NCBI GenBank assembly: GCA_001695595.3
Contig: MBPM02000078.1
Coordinates: 62,001 to 126,000, forward strand
Direction of reading: 5' to 3'
DNA from: Plasmopara viticola
Taxonomy: Eukaryota; Oomycota; Peronosporomycetes; Peronosporales; Peronosporaceae
DNA length: 64,000 nucleotides
Shown here: in pieces, positions 1 to 13,298 of the stretch
Layout: every line of letters starts with the position of its first letter
Numbering within the stretch: position 1 is the stretch's first letter
Position numbers and translations under genes: made by a program
The notes under the pieces: generated by a model
Databases searched by the model: none
Told to the model about the DNA's origin: nothing
The model's input: the letters and a program-made list of their open reading frames with translations, nothing else

Positions 1-2135
1 GTTCCTGGAGTTATACACTACTTCAAGATAAAATTAAGGTTCTATCTTTAACGAAGACGTCTTTGACTCAGCTTTTAAAACAGCATAGCTCGCTCCATGG
101 ATCTAGTTAAAAAAGATTCCAAACTTCCGTATGTCTCCATAAAGAAAATACTCAGAATTCGTAGTAAAGGACCCACTATCTAAATTATATAAATTAAGTA
201 TGTGAGGTACCTAGCAGTGACGTAAGGCACTTACCACTACCACTAGAGCATCGAAGTGTGAGCTCATCAATGCTACTCAAGCAAACTGGCAAATGAAAAC
301 ATGGTCTGGTAAATGAAAATATTGCACTCGTAAAAAACTTTGTGGGATAGAAAGCCAAACGTAAATCGCTGTTTTTGCTTAGAGTGATGTGAACAGTGCA
401 ACGCATATAAGAAGGGACGCGCATGCATCGCCGTACCAGATTTTGTAGATGGCTACATCAAATCTGAAAAGTCAGTCGGATGTAATATTCACATCGGTCA
501 ATGGTGCTGTAGGACTGAGTGTTGATGCCACAACGGCTATCGGTCACGACGGCGATGTCTTAACAATTGATTACACTTGTATTGACCATTAGAAGCTTTT
601 GTCGGACCTTGACGGTACTTTTTCCATTAGATGATTATTGCTGGAAGTAAAATTGATGTTATGTTGGTTGCTTTACATTATGCTGACACCGACATATGTG
701 TCTTCACGCCATGGTAGATCTAAGCCATCGGCTTCTCGTAGCAGTAATGGGGTTGAGTAGATCACGAAAAGCTAAGGTTGCCTCGGTTTGACGCTATTGT
801 CGTGAAATTAATTGAGAAAGTAGTTAGGCCTGCTCAATAATATGCACAAGTCAGCTCTGACGATGCGGTCTTGCACAGCCAAGAATTTTTACTTATCAAT
901 AATGGCTTTGGGGGAGCTAGCACCAGCTTGCGTTCATTGTCAACCCTCACATCTCTAACCATCTTCTATTTTGGCTTTGGTGGATGAAACAAAGCCTTTT
1001 AGCGTTCTTTGCAAAGCCTTTTGGTACTGGAATAAGCTATAACACCTCGACAAGAACAGACATGAGCTGTTAAATTCAGGCAGCTTGGGGCTGGCTAAAA
1101 GCTATAATATAAAACAATTTGGTTTGTCGCGCTGGTGGCAATTCGGGGGAATTAATAAGGCTCTAAGCTCTTTGTGATTGATTCAGACCACGCATCCTTC
1201 TGTACGGCTGTAAACGCGACTCAATTGTCCCAAATAATGACATGATGACTGCCATTATTCGTTAAAACCCCCACTGTGATAGATATAACCCTGACAAATG
1301 AAATGTGCTTGCCGATGCGCTTTTGCGCTGGCCAAGTACCGAGCTGGCCTGTTGATTAGAAGCGAATTGGTGTGTTGCTCAAGGTGATTGCCATTCTGGC
1401 GTCTGCCACATCTTATTTACGAGTGAGCGACCAAGCATTTGAAGAAATTTTAGGCTTGCTGAAATTCAAGTCCGCGGCTAAAACGTTTAAACTTTTAGAG
1501 AGCTTGCCAGTATCCCGAGATTGCTAAGTATCCATAAGCCTTAACTTTGTATCTGGCTTGCTGGGGATTATTGGCTGCACAGTAGTTGTAGTATTCGTGT
1601 GTCGCCAAAGTAAGTTGGCGAAATTAGCACCTGTTCTTTCCAGAATAATCGAAAAACAAATAGCAAGAAATATTAATCGGTACGATTTTTGGATTTTAGT
1701 CTTTTTGGTACGATGGTGGAGGAAAAGATTTCATGGCTTACCTCTGTGTTTTGGCATTAAGTGTTCCGACTGCGGAAATTTTGCTTGCTGGCGTCTGCAA
1801 ATGATCGCCACAAACGAACAAAATCCGACAATTGTGTGCACGAGGCCACTCAGCGCAGTTTGTTCGCTGACTCCTCAATTGTTGGGTTAGTTAGCTTTCT
1901 ACACTTGATACTGCACTTTTGGTTGCGCTTTCCGTCTTTGAGGGCTTTTCACACTCTTATGTAATCATTTCAATTCTCGCAACCTCTCTAAAGTTCATTA
2001 TATTTCCAAGGAAATGAAAGACTGCTAAAAATTATAAGTCTTCTTAAAAGATTGAGTTCATGACGAAAAATTTTCTCGTGAATATATAAACAGTCGACCA
2101 TACGTAGTGAATAAGGCGATGCGATTGCGTCCGAT
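1..2135 (+). repeat. Left arm of a 2.1 kb inverted repeat (Copia gag fragment)
   Basis: This stretch is the reverse complement of 11195-13298. Identity is very high over the first 1.6 kb (the stretches I compared differ at about 1-3 bases per 100, plus a short indel near 1110) and falls off towards 2135. A zinc-knuckle-like residue (KCSDCGNFACW) is readable near 1760, followed by protease/pre-integrase-like positions, so the arm corresponds to gag and the start of pol of a Ty1/Copia element read on the plus strand. All frames contain stops. The arm may extend left of the window, because the match already holds at base 1. Past about 2135 the similarity to the partner is lost within the pre-integrase region. 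Confidence 0.8.
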
Positions 2136-3079
2136 CTCGTGATTGACGTGGAAGAAACTTAGGCAAACGCATTTGGAATATTTTTCAAGGTAATTACGTA
2201 TTGCTTGAAGGGATAAGCTGATTTATGCAAGTGAAGTAAAAGAACACAGCGTTGGACTTGTACGGTATAAAGACGATGATTTATGCATTTATCCGAGAAA
2301 AATTTCAAATCTTTTATGTAGCGTCTTTCAAAACATTTCAATCTTTAGTTTTTAGCTACCATTTGAGCTAGACTTCAACATAACGATTGCCGTTGTTGAG
2401 TCTCGGATAATCGAGTCTCAGCGAAAAGGAATGCGACGAAAAAATATGTCAGCGCGCTATTCAGAAATCGGCTGAGCCATCACATTTCGAAAGAAAAAGT
2501 AAGAAGAATCATATACAAATATCTATATCTCATGTCCGACTGTTTACCATACTTTTTTTTAACTATTAACATCTCTACTTTATAGCTAGTCTTAGGCAAA
2601 AGCTGCGTCAAAAATCTACGAGACAGATTTCAAATATGTAACAAGCTAAAGACTTCGGAAATATTCATACGAGTTAGCGTAAGCTAGTGAATTTTCTGCT
2701 TTAGACAACACTTGGTCAATTTGGCTGGAACAAAGTTTCGAGTAGGAAATGGAGATTGAATTCTCGTTCAGTGTCACTTCAAATAATAGATGCAATCTGT
2801 GGAAGTGCTCAGTCTTCTTCTTGACCCAGAAAGCTTTTAGTGTCATCAAAAGCGACTATCTGGCTCCGAGCATTCTCGTCTTGTGAGCGATACGCTGCTC
2901 TAGCCGTAAATAAACTGCTTGGACCTGGAAACATGCACTATTCATTTCCTAAAAAGAGTACTAAGTTGCCGTCTGGGTCATATCACCACAGATATCGCGA
3001 GAAAAAACTTTAAATCACCTTTAAATATTGTCAAATATTTGCAGAGGCTCGCTCCGGTCGAACGATGTGTGTGGTGATG
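2136..3079. other. AT-rich spacer, nothing recognised
   Basis: The sequence lies between the truncated Copia arm and the start of duplicated block A. No reading frame, repeat or motif in it could be assigned. The short frames on either strand have no recognisable composition or paralog in the window. Confidence 0.5.
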
Positions 3080-3927
3080 CATCGCGTTTAATGCACTCGT
3101 GATGTCACTACCATATTGAGGTGATGCTTACTTTGTTGTGTAAGCGACGGGAGTTTATAGAAATTACGCCCGTCTTACCTTGCAAGATTCACTTAGCCAT
3201 ATTTTTCACTAAGCTTTTTTCATACCGTCCAATGAAATAATGTGGATAATAAAACTTAGAGTAAAGAAGAGATGGCGCGTGTAATGGGCTGTTATGACTA
3301 GCCGTTTTTGTTGCATAAGGGGATTTCTCAGTAGAGCTTTACACTAATGGTGAATTTCGATGTACGATCGGCCCAAGACTAGTATTTGTCCAGGTTAAAG
3401 TCTGTTAAATTTTAAAAATAATCAGAATGGACACAATCGCTCGCTAAATAACAAATTGTCAGTATGTTTCGCACATCAAACTCTGAAGATCGGGGGCAGT
3501 TATTATCAACAAACGGAAGATCTTGATCTTCCGTCCTGCCTCCTCTTACAAGGTACAGCGTTGCGTACCTTCATCATATCCGATAGCACTTGACGTTAGA
3601 CCTAAGCGAAATGGATTAGCTTTACCCTCGCATAGGTTTCAGGATAGATATAGCTTCTCTTTTGCATCGATCAATTGAGCAGTTACCTTTGCTGAACTTC
3701 TTTGCCGGTCTGTATGATTTCGAGGAGATTGATGTCTGAACTTCGAGATCTACAAGCAAAAACTATTCCCGAAAGGTAAGGCAGAACGCGCATAATAAGC
3801 TTGATGATATGAATATGTTTGTGATTGAAAAAGAACGACGGCCTTAATAAAACAGAGTCACTTCCCGGATAATCAGAGGTGACTGTAGTCATGACTGGTC
3901 AAAAGACAGCCTCTTTTACTCGAGCTT

Positions 3928-4404
3928 CGTTTCCCGATGCGCGAAAATCTGCGACGTGACAAAGCATACTAAGACTCGAAATGGGATTCATCCGCTCGTA
4001 CACTAAGGTGTACCGTCAAGAGTCCAACTTGCCTTAGCGAGTTGTCAACCTCACAAGATATACCGTACATCAATCATGAGAACTTCGATATTTTCCAGTA
4101 GGGTATTTCGCCAGTACATAAAGCAGAATTTCACTGGCCCCGAGAGTGTGGCATCTATTAGTGATTCTCAAGATTTAAAGCAAGACATACAAGACCCTTC
4201 TCGACAAAGCTTAATTCTTTCCTTGGCCAAGGCAGCCAAAAATGCTCTTCTCAGCAGAAACAAAGTCCATTGAGCCTAATAGCACCTCAGCGGGTCACTA
4301 AATCGACAAAAAATTCCCATTAGAGCAATTTGAGGGATTAAGCTTGCCTGTGATTATTTATTTTAAAATGCAATATTAATTGCCACTTCTAGTGTTGTTT
4401 GTAC
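3928..4404. other. Segment inverted relative to block B
   Basis: Both blocks are collinear up to GAGCTT (ending 3927 here, about 30489 in B). They then match only as reverse complements, for example GACAACTCGCTAAG in B against CTTAGCGAGTTGTC here. Collinearity resumes at the shared string ATATAATCTCC (about 4410 here, 30958 in B). One clean inversion explains this. Which orientation is ancestral cannot be told from two copies. Confidence 0.75.
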
Positions 4405-6299
4405 GATTATATAATCTCCAACGATCAACATTTCTTTTGCTGTAAAAATCGGGACTTTTAACCGCACATACGTACTTAGTATGACCAAGTTATTGGCATG
4501 CCGTGGCTTAGTCTTGACTTGATCAGAGAGTGGAGACTATAGGAGCCAGCAGCCTATGATCGCGAAACAGATTCATTTTTTTCGCCAATGTTAAGCTTCG
4601 ATTCCTGTAAAAGGAACCTCGGAAAAGTATACGCCAATACTTGTGTGGGACTGATCAAGTTACAAAAGTTTTCCCGCTAGTAGACCTGACAATGTTTTCT
4701 AAGGAATTTGAAGATAGTGTACAGTTTCGGCGAAAAAACAATCGTATAAAGTAATCTGTTATTAAAAGTCTTAGCTGGAGCCACCACGCAAGGGTAAAAA
4801 CGTTTTGCAGAAGGCTCGTGGGTCCACAAGAATCAGTGGGTATGATAGGACCACAGGTTCTTTATAAAGAAGCACAAAAAACGCCGGTAATATGACTGCT
4901 CTAAAACGGAATAAGGATGTCATAAGAAACTATGTTTTGATGTCACGAGCGATTTTGCGGTAAAAATATATCTACCCGTATTACACTATTTATAGCGCAA
5001 CTAGACACTGTGTCGCGGTAAGTGAGCTACAATTACATGCATTGCCAAAAACATCAGAGCTACCATACCTTGAACTTTCTCAAGCTACTAAGTTTAATGT
5101 CGTTTCGATTTTTTGAAGAAGGTAAGCTTTTACCATATATCCTTAGCTTTATTTAAAGGCTTTTAACATCGCGATTAACTTGAAAATTTCGGATCAGTCG
5201 TTTTTGACTTCTTTTTACCAAAAAGCCGGTTTGCGAAAATTGATGCTCAATCCGACAGAAGAGAGGGCTACAAGTAAACGAATGTTTCTGCAATAATTGG
5301 CCCGTTATCGAAGAAAGTTGCCTGAAAAACTAAGATTGCCTTAGCAGTTAAGGTGGTTTGAAGCCAAAAATATTTTTGCACAAAAAGAAAGTTTGAGTGG
5401 ACGAAACCAAAGAAGACTGCGCCAGCATTGGCTGCACTAGAACAATCAGCGACGGATCTTCATTAACCACAAGAGAGCCACTAAGACATAGAAGACCTCG
5501 AGAAGTCTCTCATCTCACTGCAGCCGGGAACGTGCGGCTAATACTTTGCTTTGTTTGGCGATCCACGCACACATTCGCCTTCTGACAATGAGAATCAAGA
5601 GCAGCACTTTGTGCGTTGTCTGATAGCAAAAGCAGTATCTAATTAGTGCATCTTTTTTCGCTCTAGATGGCTATAAGACTGCAGCTGATTTACTGTGTGT
5701 CCACAGCTTCTGTTCTCATATTATAGTGGGCTTTGGTCAGTCGTGCTATAGCCGTCTCAACGGCTTTCACTTGCTTCGACAAGAAGAATCGCCCCGTCAG
5801 TTCACGAATAGTCATAAGAGCACTGCTCCACACTGCACACTAAATCTGGTGCCGGCAATAAGAATACAGAGAAGGCCGTTCTCTCCTCGACCTTGCATCT
5901 TTTTGATGATAAGCAAGCACTTGAGCCAGCTCTTGGGCACGAGTCTATCGGCCAAGCCGCGACGTGTTTGGAGTGGTCTGGGCTCTTACAAAACCTGTAG
6001 ATAAGATAGGCTTCATCTGCCAAGAGACCTATTTTCGTGCATCTTGGTGCGTTGTCTGTTAGATGCTTCGAGTTTTCGCTAGCCTTCGTAGTACCATAGT
6101 AAACTGCCTTATGTCGACAGGGTACTAGAATGATCGATAAAAAATCAACGAGTCAGCAGCGAGCATGAACCCTTAAGGAAATATAACTTAGTGTGCGCTA
6201 AAGAGCACTGACAAGCCTCTATATAGCATGAAGATTGTATTCCAAGAAATGTGTACCATTTCTTGGGAGCATTTGCCGCCGTCTCCGAGAATATCTTGT

Positions 6300-6860
6300 T
6301 TACGTCAACATTAGAGAGCTTACAGCTGAAACAATGCCTTCGTAGCTTTTTTGGCAGGTAAATTCTTTAGTAAGCAAACTATATTCATCCGGCAAGCTTA
6401 AGCGATTTAAGAGAAATAAGATGACTCTTCTAGGTTCGTCTCCATCAAGTCGCAATAGTGCGAAGCCAATGGCACAGTCGAAAGTGGAGCAAATGACGCT
6501 AAACGAATTTGTCAAATCTGGCAAAGCCAAGACCTGATCCTACTGTAGGCTTCACTTGACGCTATCAAGAGCATCCTATTGATGGCTCTCTCATGGATAT
6601 TTCGTTAATTACAGGGCAAAGACTTTGCAAAAGCCAAACAGACAGCAATGCTCTTGCACATATAGTTGGCTATGCCTAGTCAATTGTAAAAAATGGTGTA
6701 AGCAAAGCCTAGTCGGCTTTCACTTTCGGGGCATAGTGGAGCGCCATGCATACCCTTCGCCACAAAGACACATTTGTAGATGATAACATGGAGTATATTG
6801 TTCCTCATGATCATAAACCCCTTCCCTAGGTGGTCTTAATGGGCGTACAGAGGCAAAAAA
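6300..6860 (-). pseudogene. Ty3/Gypsy reverse transcriptase/RNase H remnant (block A)
   Basis: The minus strand reads AIGFALLRLDGDEPRRVI at 6400-6480, the beta-strand core of Ty3/Gypsy RNase H (consensus with acidic residues, AIG and RVI). The segment 6600-6830 aligns with the end of the RT/connection domain (KCVF, then a degraded thumb ending in ANYM-like residues, clearer in block B). Catalytic continuity is lost to stops and frameshifts, and the usual Asp of the DAS motif reads Asp-Cys. The corresponding integrase would lie at lower coordinates but is too eroded to call. The element is a dead LTR retrotransposon fragment. Confidence 0.75.
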
Positions 6861-7127
6861 GTTTCAGACCGATTATGGACAATTAAATTTATCAATTAAA
6901 AGCCTGTCAAGATTCAAACAATTTAGCGGTGAACAATTGTCGAGCCGTACCCACTTCCATCGCTTGCCATTTAGCATACTAATTACCGCGAGGAACATAT
7001 TTGGCACGCTAAGTCGTATTTGTTATCAATTTTTTAGTAAATACAGTGAGCTTTGAAACGTTCTCACAAATACAGTTGAGCAACTTCGATAAATGTCAGT
7101 ACAGGTACCGCTGCTTTTTAAGTCACG

Positions 7128-7152
7128 GCAAGGTCTCATCTTGAGACCTTGC
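7128..7152. repeat. Perfect 11-bp hairpin absent from block B
   Basis: GCAAGGTCTCA and TGAGACCTTGC flank a 3-base loop. Block B has the left arm but continues into unrelated bases for about 60 bp before the two copies realign at TTTTGATAAAG, so the right arm looks like an inverted copy that replaced local sequence in block A. Confidence 0.75.
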
Positions 7153-8989
7153 TGGTTTTGATAAAGAAGGCATCAATCCTCCTTAATTTTTGGTAGTAGA
7201 CGCTCGACACAGTGTTTTGTGTCTGTATAAAAAAACGATCTTCCCCTCTCCCCGATTGGAGCTTGTTGTTGAGTCTGGACTCTACATGTGCAATCAAAAC
7301 TACATTAAATCTTTGTGACTCGATAAAAACAAAACGTTTTTATCCTTAGCGCTAACGTAAGTCCGCTTGGGTAAAACACATGAAGCATTTACTTTCTGAG
7401 AAAGAGGTTTTCCTTTTATCGGAGCGCATCCTTTAAAATTAATCGTTTTTTTTGCCAAAACGTCAGAAAATTCATGTTCTTTGAGGTAAGCAGCTCTATC
7501 TTTAGATCGCCTTCCGTGCTTTGATGGCCAGATGAGCTGTCAATTATTCCTATAAATATTTATTTGTCAACTAAGGGTCGTGTATAATTCACAATGACCG
7601 AAATCATTGCATCTCTACCCTAATCTAGCGGGTGGTGCTCTGTTACATTCCTGCGGTCTCTTTCTTCACACAGTGTCTTGCGGACACCCACTTGCGGAGC
7701 TTTGCTACCAGCCGTTGCTGGCTCTATATTATACTCTGTGGGACGAGAAGCTATATGAACATACTATACCTCCTTTGGGTGTATGAATAAAGACAAACGC
7801 TTTGCAAGCATCTCACAATTACCATATAATCATACGCTGGCAATTTATTTCCTCTGTGCAAAATTGGGCAATAGTCCGGCCTCTTAAATGATCCGAGGCT
7901 CCTGATTATCTAGCTACACCATGCCTACCAGTCGGCCGCTTTTGGTTAATCGAAAATGTAAGCGATAATTTGCTACAATTTAGAGTCTACCAAACCTCAG
8001 AGCGGGTATCTAGACTTTTGCACACTAGCAAGTAGTCTTTTACTGCCGATTTTTTTCTAAAGAGCTTTCAGAACCTTAAAGTCTTAGCTTCTATGTTTTT
8101 TATTGATTGTACACTCGTCATGAGGCCTGGACTTTCTCCAAGAAGAGCACCTCGCCCATAGTCATGACCAAATCCCAAAGTGCAACTTCTGCCAATGACT
8201 TTTGAGGAAACCCCACAGCAAAAGTAGCGGATGTTGGTCTGAACAGCAGCACTTGAGTCCATTGGGGCTAGGGTCAGCGCCTGCCTTCTAATGCATTTTA
8301 ACGGAACGAGCCTGCTAATGACTCTACTCCGTCTCAAAACAAAATGCTCAGTTCATTGTTGCGGCCTGTAAAGCCTTACTTTCTTGTTAATAAATAATCC
8401 TAAATTTGTTCGGGGAGTGGCGAGGCCGTTTAATCCTCTTAATCATCTAGAAATTGATGAAACTTATGCCCTCTCTGGTTTAGGCAAGAAAGTGTGAGTA
8501 TTTATGTATGCCGAAAAGAATGCTGCTCTCGTTTATAAATTTTTGTGTTTTCAGGACACCAGCACTCCGTTAAAGTATATTAACGGGCGAGTGCCCTGTT
8601 TTTTTACCTGGTATTTGAACCAAGATGGGAAAGGGAACACCATTGGCACATGCATATCCATGACGAAAGCCGCAATGGAATTACGCAAATCAAAAATGCT
8701 ACTAGATTTGCTATTACTAGGTCGTCGCACGGTGCTGAGTTATTTGTCATTCCCATGCGTGACGCATTCTAATGCTGTAATATCGATCTGACCGGACTGG
8801 CCCAGTTTAAATTTCTGACAACAACTTCGTGGTAACGAAATTCATTTGAATCTGTCATTCTGCACAACACCCTCACCTGTGATACTAGTGTTTATAACTA
8901 CGTGGTTGGAAAAACGTTATATCAAAACTGAGCGAGACGATTTCCTGGCACGACTCGGCCGTGCTTGGTTCTTTCATCTCAACCTACCT

Positions 8990-11220
8990 CGAAGGAAAAA
9001 TTTAATGGCAAAGACTTAGCTTTGCCATGCAATTTATATCCTTCGTATCTTTGCATGGTAAAGATACTACTGGGCGCCCTCATCTCTTTGTCGGCAACGC
9101 TAATTAGTCGTGTAAATATTATTGCGCACGAAGTCGTCAAGAACGGCAACGCGCTTGACATTCGGGGATCTTGGTCAGTGCAACGGAGTCTTCATTGCCT
9201 TTGAACGTCTTGACACACTCTTCTTCATCAATTTCATTGATCTCACAATTAAATGATGAGCCAGATTGCTTCTAAGCAGCTTCTGTCAGGCATCTTTCGG
9301 TAAAAGGTTCTCGCGCTTCTACTTCAGCTGATGCATTCGCCAATTATATTCGTCGTGTTGTGGCTTAAACAGCGTCAAGTCTCGACATCGCCAGCCCACT
9401 TTTGCATTCGAGCAGCCTTGGAATTCGTACACACTTGTTGGTCGGAGCCTTATGTCATGTGTATCTTTCCTTAGCAAAACACGCGCGAAAGTGCTTGCCA
9501 GTGCTACACAAGTCTACTGCAAATTCGCTGAGAACTCTCACTGCGGCAGTAATAATTGGCTGAGTTCAAACCATGAGATACATCAGGCAGCCAACAGCAT
9601 TGAGGTACGGAGACCTATTCGTACATGCATTATTTTTGGTGCACAGCTTGAGTCAACTTGTTTATCGTTTTGAGGTGTCCTAAGCGTGCTGTTATTTCCT
9701 ATATAGAAATCACAATTAAGCCGTTTGCGAACGTAATTTTGCGCACCGATAGCTCCTTTGAACACCTCTCGCAAAACTTTCATGCGAAAAATATTTTGAG
9801 ATCGATCGAGTCGAGCAGCTCTCGTCTTTTGTTGGTCGTGACCTGATTTTTCAACGTCCATAGTAATGTTAGTTTGATAGTCTGATTCCGAAATTGTTAG
9901 AAATGTTTCAGACCGCAAGTCGTGCGTTTGAGATAGCAGACGTATTCGAGTGCTCTTCGCTTATAAAAAGTCCGGCTGAACTATGTAGGAATTTTCTGAA
10001 GTATAGCACTAAGAAACGCCATCTGGACATCCATTTTAAGTACCATCAAGTCGTATTCGGTTGCTATACTAAGCAAATACCTGATTGATTATAAATCTTT
10101 TAATGCCACACGCTTTAGACTTTGTTTGGCTGATATAAGCCTTAAGCCGCTTTAATCGCCAAATCGCTTTTGCTCCAACTTCCTCTCAATACAACAACAA
10201 CCGATTGCCTTTTGACCTAAGGATTAAGAATCTAACCGACGTTAATTTGGTCGATCCTTGTGGAAAGAAACGACTTGTGGATCTTCGCATTCTTTGACCA
10301 TGCTGCGCCGTTGGATACTTTAGATAACCGAAATTTTTCAAATAATTGAGCAAGAAAGGTCGCTTCAGAATCTCAGACAGCGGCGAGAACTCTATCCAGA
10401 TTTTGTTAGCAAATCTGCCGTTTGTACTGTGGGCTTGTTATAGCGACTGCGTTCGCTAATTATATTTTTCTAGACATGATTTTAATGTTTAAGTCGAATG
10501 TCATGCCTGCACCTTTGCGATTAGTCTCGCCAAGCTGCGCCGACCTATGCCTTGCTTTATCGTCTCAAAGAACAATGTAGCTGTATCTCTCACCACCGAG
10601 GACGTCTTTTAATGTAGAGTACTCGAAAATATGAAATTTTGAGGCTTACGCGTTTAGCTTGGTGCGTATCTGATTCTTAATTGTCATATGTGCAGGACAT
10701 CCAAACATCTCGTAAGTAGTATGCGATGATACCTTCTTAACATTTGTCAGCAAAACTTTCTTAAAAGACCACACATGGTCTGGCAACTTCTCATACGAGG
10801 TGGCCCGTGAGTAGAAACGACTATGTGGAAACGAAGACGTCATCACTGTCAACCTTTTTCCAAGTTAAATTTTCTCGACATGCATTGTGCACATCAGCTT
10901 GGTGACTCTATTCTAATTGGGTGTGTACTGCTTCGTGAACTTACGTAAAGTACCACTATGAACGCAAAGTTTGGCCAACTCCCCCGTCGTGTATGCGCTA
11001 CCGTTATCACTTGAAAGCTTTGCTGATTTATAAGGGCTCGAATAGATCAGTAGGCGTTGTAGTCTTATCCATCTACTTTCAGAGCAAATAAGCCACAATT
11101 TGCCGAGTATTCGTCAATAAACGGTACAAAGTAACAGTTGCCGATTAATAATGGCGTCTACGTGGGGCAAATCGCGTTTCTCTTTTCGTTCATCGCGATC
11201 GCATCTTTTGCCCTATTCAC
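8990..11220 (-). pseudogene. Ty1/Copia pol remnant: integrase, RT end, RNase H (block A)
   Basis: Reading the minus strand from high to low coordinates gives the Copia order. A pre-integrase/integrase start (FVPFIDEYSA) lies near 11125. The integrase core (LSSDNGSAYTTGELAKL) lies at about 11017-10967 and the integrase C-terminal region (YEMFGCPAHM) near 10717. The RT/RNase H connection (AVGCLMYLMV) lies near 9600-9570, followed by the GCSNAK-type strand. The last RNase H segment (SVALTKIPEC) is near 9190-9155. All parts are separated by stops and frameshifts. Upstream gag lies at 11195-13298, so one fairly complete dead Copia element runs from 13.3 down to about 9.0 kb. LTRs were not recognised. 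Confidence 0.8.
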
Positions 11221-13298
11221 TACATATGGTCGACTAATTAAGAATTCGAGATATTTTTTGTAATGAACTCAGTCTTTTAGAGTATTCAGCAGTCTTTCAT
11301 TTCCTTTGAACAATAATGAACTTTGGAGGGGTAGCGAGTATTCAAATAAATACATAAAAGTGTTAAAAGCCCTGAAAGGTGGAAAGCGCAACCAAAAGTG
11401 CAGCATCAAGTTTAGAAAGCTAACTAACCCAACAATTGAGGAGTCAGCGGACAAACTGCGCTGAGTGGCCTCGTGCACACACATGACGATTTTGTTCGTT
11501 TGTGGGCGATCATTTGCGGACGCCAGCAAGCAAAATTTCCACAGTTGGAACACTTAATACCAAACCACAGAGGTAAGCCATGAATTCTTTTCCCCCACCA
11601 TCGTACCAAAAAGACTAAAATCCAAATTTCGTACCGATTAATATTTCTTGCTATTTGTTTTTCGATTATTTTGGAAAGAACAGGTGCCAAATTCACCAAC
11701 GTACTTTGGCGACACACAAATACTACAATTACTGTGCAGCCAATAATCCCCAGCAAGCCAGATACAAAATTAAAGCTTATGGATACTTAGCAAACTCGGG
11801 ATACTGGCAAGCTCTCTAAAAGTTTAAACGTTTTAGCCGCGGACTTGAATTTCAGCAAGCCTAAAATTTCTTCAAATGCTTGGTCGCTCACTCGTAAATA
11901 AGATGTGGCAGACGCCAGAATGGCAATCACCTTGAGCAACACACCAATTCGCTTCTAATCAACAGGCCAGCTCGGTACTTGGCCAGCGCAAAAGCGCATC
12001 GGCAAGCACATTTCATTTGTCAGGGTTATATCTATCACAGTGGGGGTTTTAACGAATAATGACAGTCATCATGTCATTATTTGGGACAATTGAGTCGCGT
12101 TTACAGCCGTACAGAAGGATGCGTGGTCTGAATCAATCACAAAGAGCTTAGAGCCTTATTAATTCCCCCGAATTGCCACCAGCACGACAAATTAACAGCT
12201 TTTAGCCAGCCCCAAGCTGCCTGATTTAACAGCTCATGTCTGTTCTTGTCGAGGTGTTATAGCTTATTCCAGTACCAAAAGGCTTTGCAAAGAACGCTAA
12301 AAGGCTTTGTTTCATCCACCAAAGCCAAAATAGAAGATGGTTAGAGATGTGAAGGTTGACAATGAACGCAAGCTGGTGCTAGCTCCCCCAAAGCCATTAT
12401 TGATAAATAAAAATTCTTGGCTGTGCAAGACCGCATCGTCAGAGCTGACTTGTGCATATTATTGAGCAGGCCTAACTACTTTCTCAATTAATTTCACGAC
12501 AATAGCGTCAAACCGAGGCAACCTTAGCTTTTCGTGATCTACTCAACCCCATTACTGCTACGAGAAGCCGATGGCTTAGATCTACTATGGCGTGAAGACA
12601 CATATGTCGGTGTCAGCATAATGTAAAGCAACCAACATAACATCAATTTTACTTCCAGCAATAATCATCTAATGGAAAAAGTACCGTCAAGGTCCGACAA
12701 AAGCTTCTAATGGTCAATACAAGTGTAATCAATTGTTAAGACATCGCCGTCGTGACCGATAGCCGTTGTGGCATCAACACTCAGTCCTACAGCACCATTG
12801 ACCGATGTGAATATTACATCCGACTGACTTTTCAGATTTGATGTAGCCATCTACAAAATCTGGTACGGCGATGCATGCGCGTCCCTTCTTATATGCGTTG
12901 CACTGTTCACATCACTCTAAGCAAAAACAGCGATTTACGTTTGGCTTTCTATCCCACAAAGTTTTTTACGAGTGCAATATTTTCATTTACCAGACCATGT
13001 TTTCATTTGCCAGTTTGCTTGAGTAGCATTGATGAGCTCACACTTCGATGCTCTAGTGGTAGTGGTAAGTGCCTTACGTCACTGCTAGGTACCTCACTTA
13101 CTTAATTTATATAATTTAGATAGTGGGTCCTTTACTACGAATTCTGAGTATTTTCTTTATGGAGACATACGGAAGTTTGGAATCTTTTTTTACTAGATCC
13201 ATGGAGCGAGCTATGCTGTTTTAAAAGCTGAGTCAAAGACGTCTTCGTTGAAGATAGAACCTTAATTTTATTTTGAAGTAGTGTATAACTCCAGGAAC
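11195..13298 (-). repeat. Right arm of the 2.1 kb inverted repeat (Copia gag)
   Basis: Reverse complement of 1-2135. Read on the minus strand it is the gag and protease part of the Copia element whose pol continues to about 9.0 kb. A zinc-knuckle-like CSNCG is readable near 11545. It carries an 18-20 bp deletion relative to the left arm (near 12195). No intact gag frame remains. Confidence 0.8.

Larger units (their letters stand above)
3080..11060. repeat. Segmental duplication, block A (Gypsy plus Copia remnants)
   Basis: The block matches 29345-37260 in the same orientation over about 8 kb, with an estimated identity near 90 percent by eye and small indels throughout. It holds a minus-strand Gypsy remnant in its left part and the IN-RT-RNase H half of a minus-strand Copia element in its right part. 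The same junction between the two families occurs in both blocks, so the duplication copied an already composite segment. The segment 3928-4404 is inverted relative to block B. Right of about 11060 the two blocks drop to weak similarity inside the Copia integrase region. Confidence 0.85.

Noticed and set aside
8504..8791. 95-codon plus frame that stays open in both block A and block B (35167-35460)
   Set aside because: Most of the roughly two dozen base differences between the copies change the amino acid, so there is no sign of protein-level constraint. Retroelement coding in this block is on the minus strand. Open by chance in a recent duplication is more likely.
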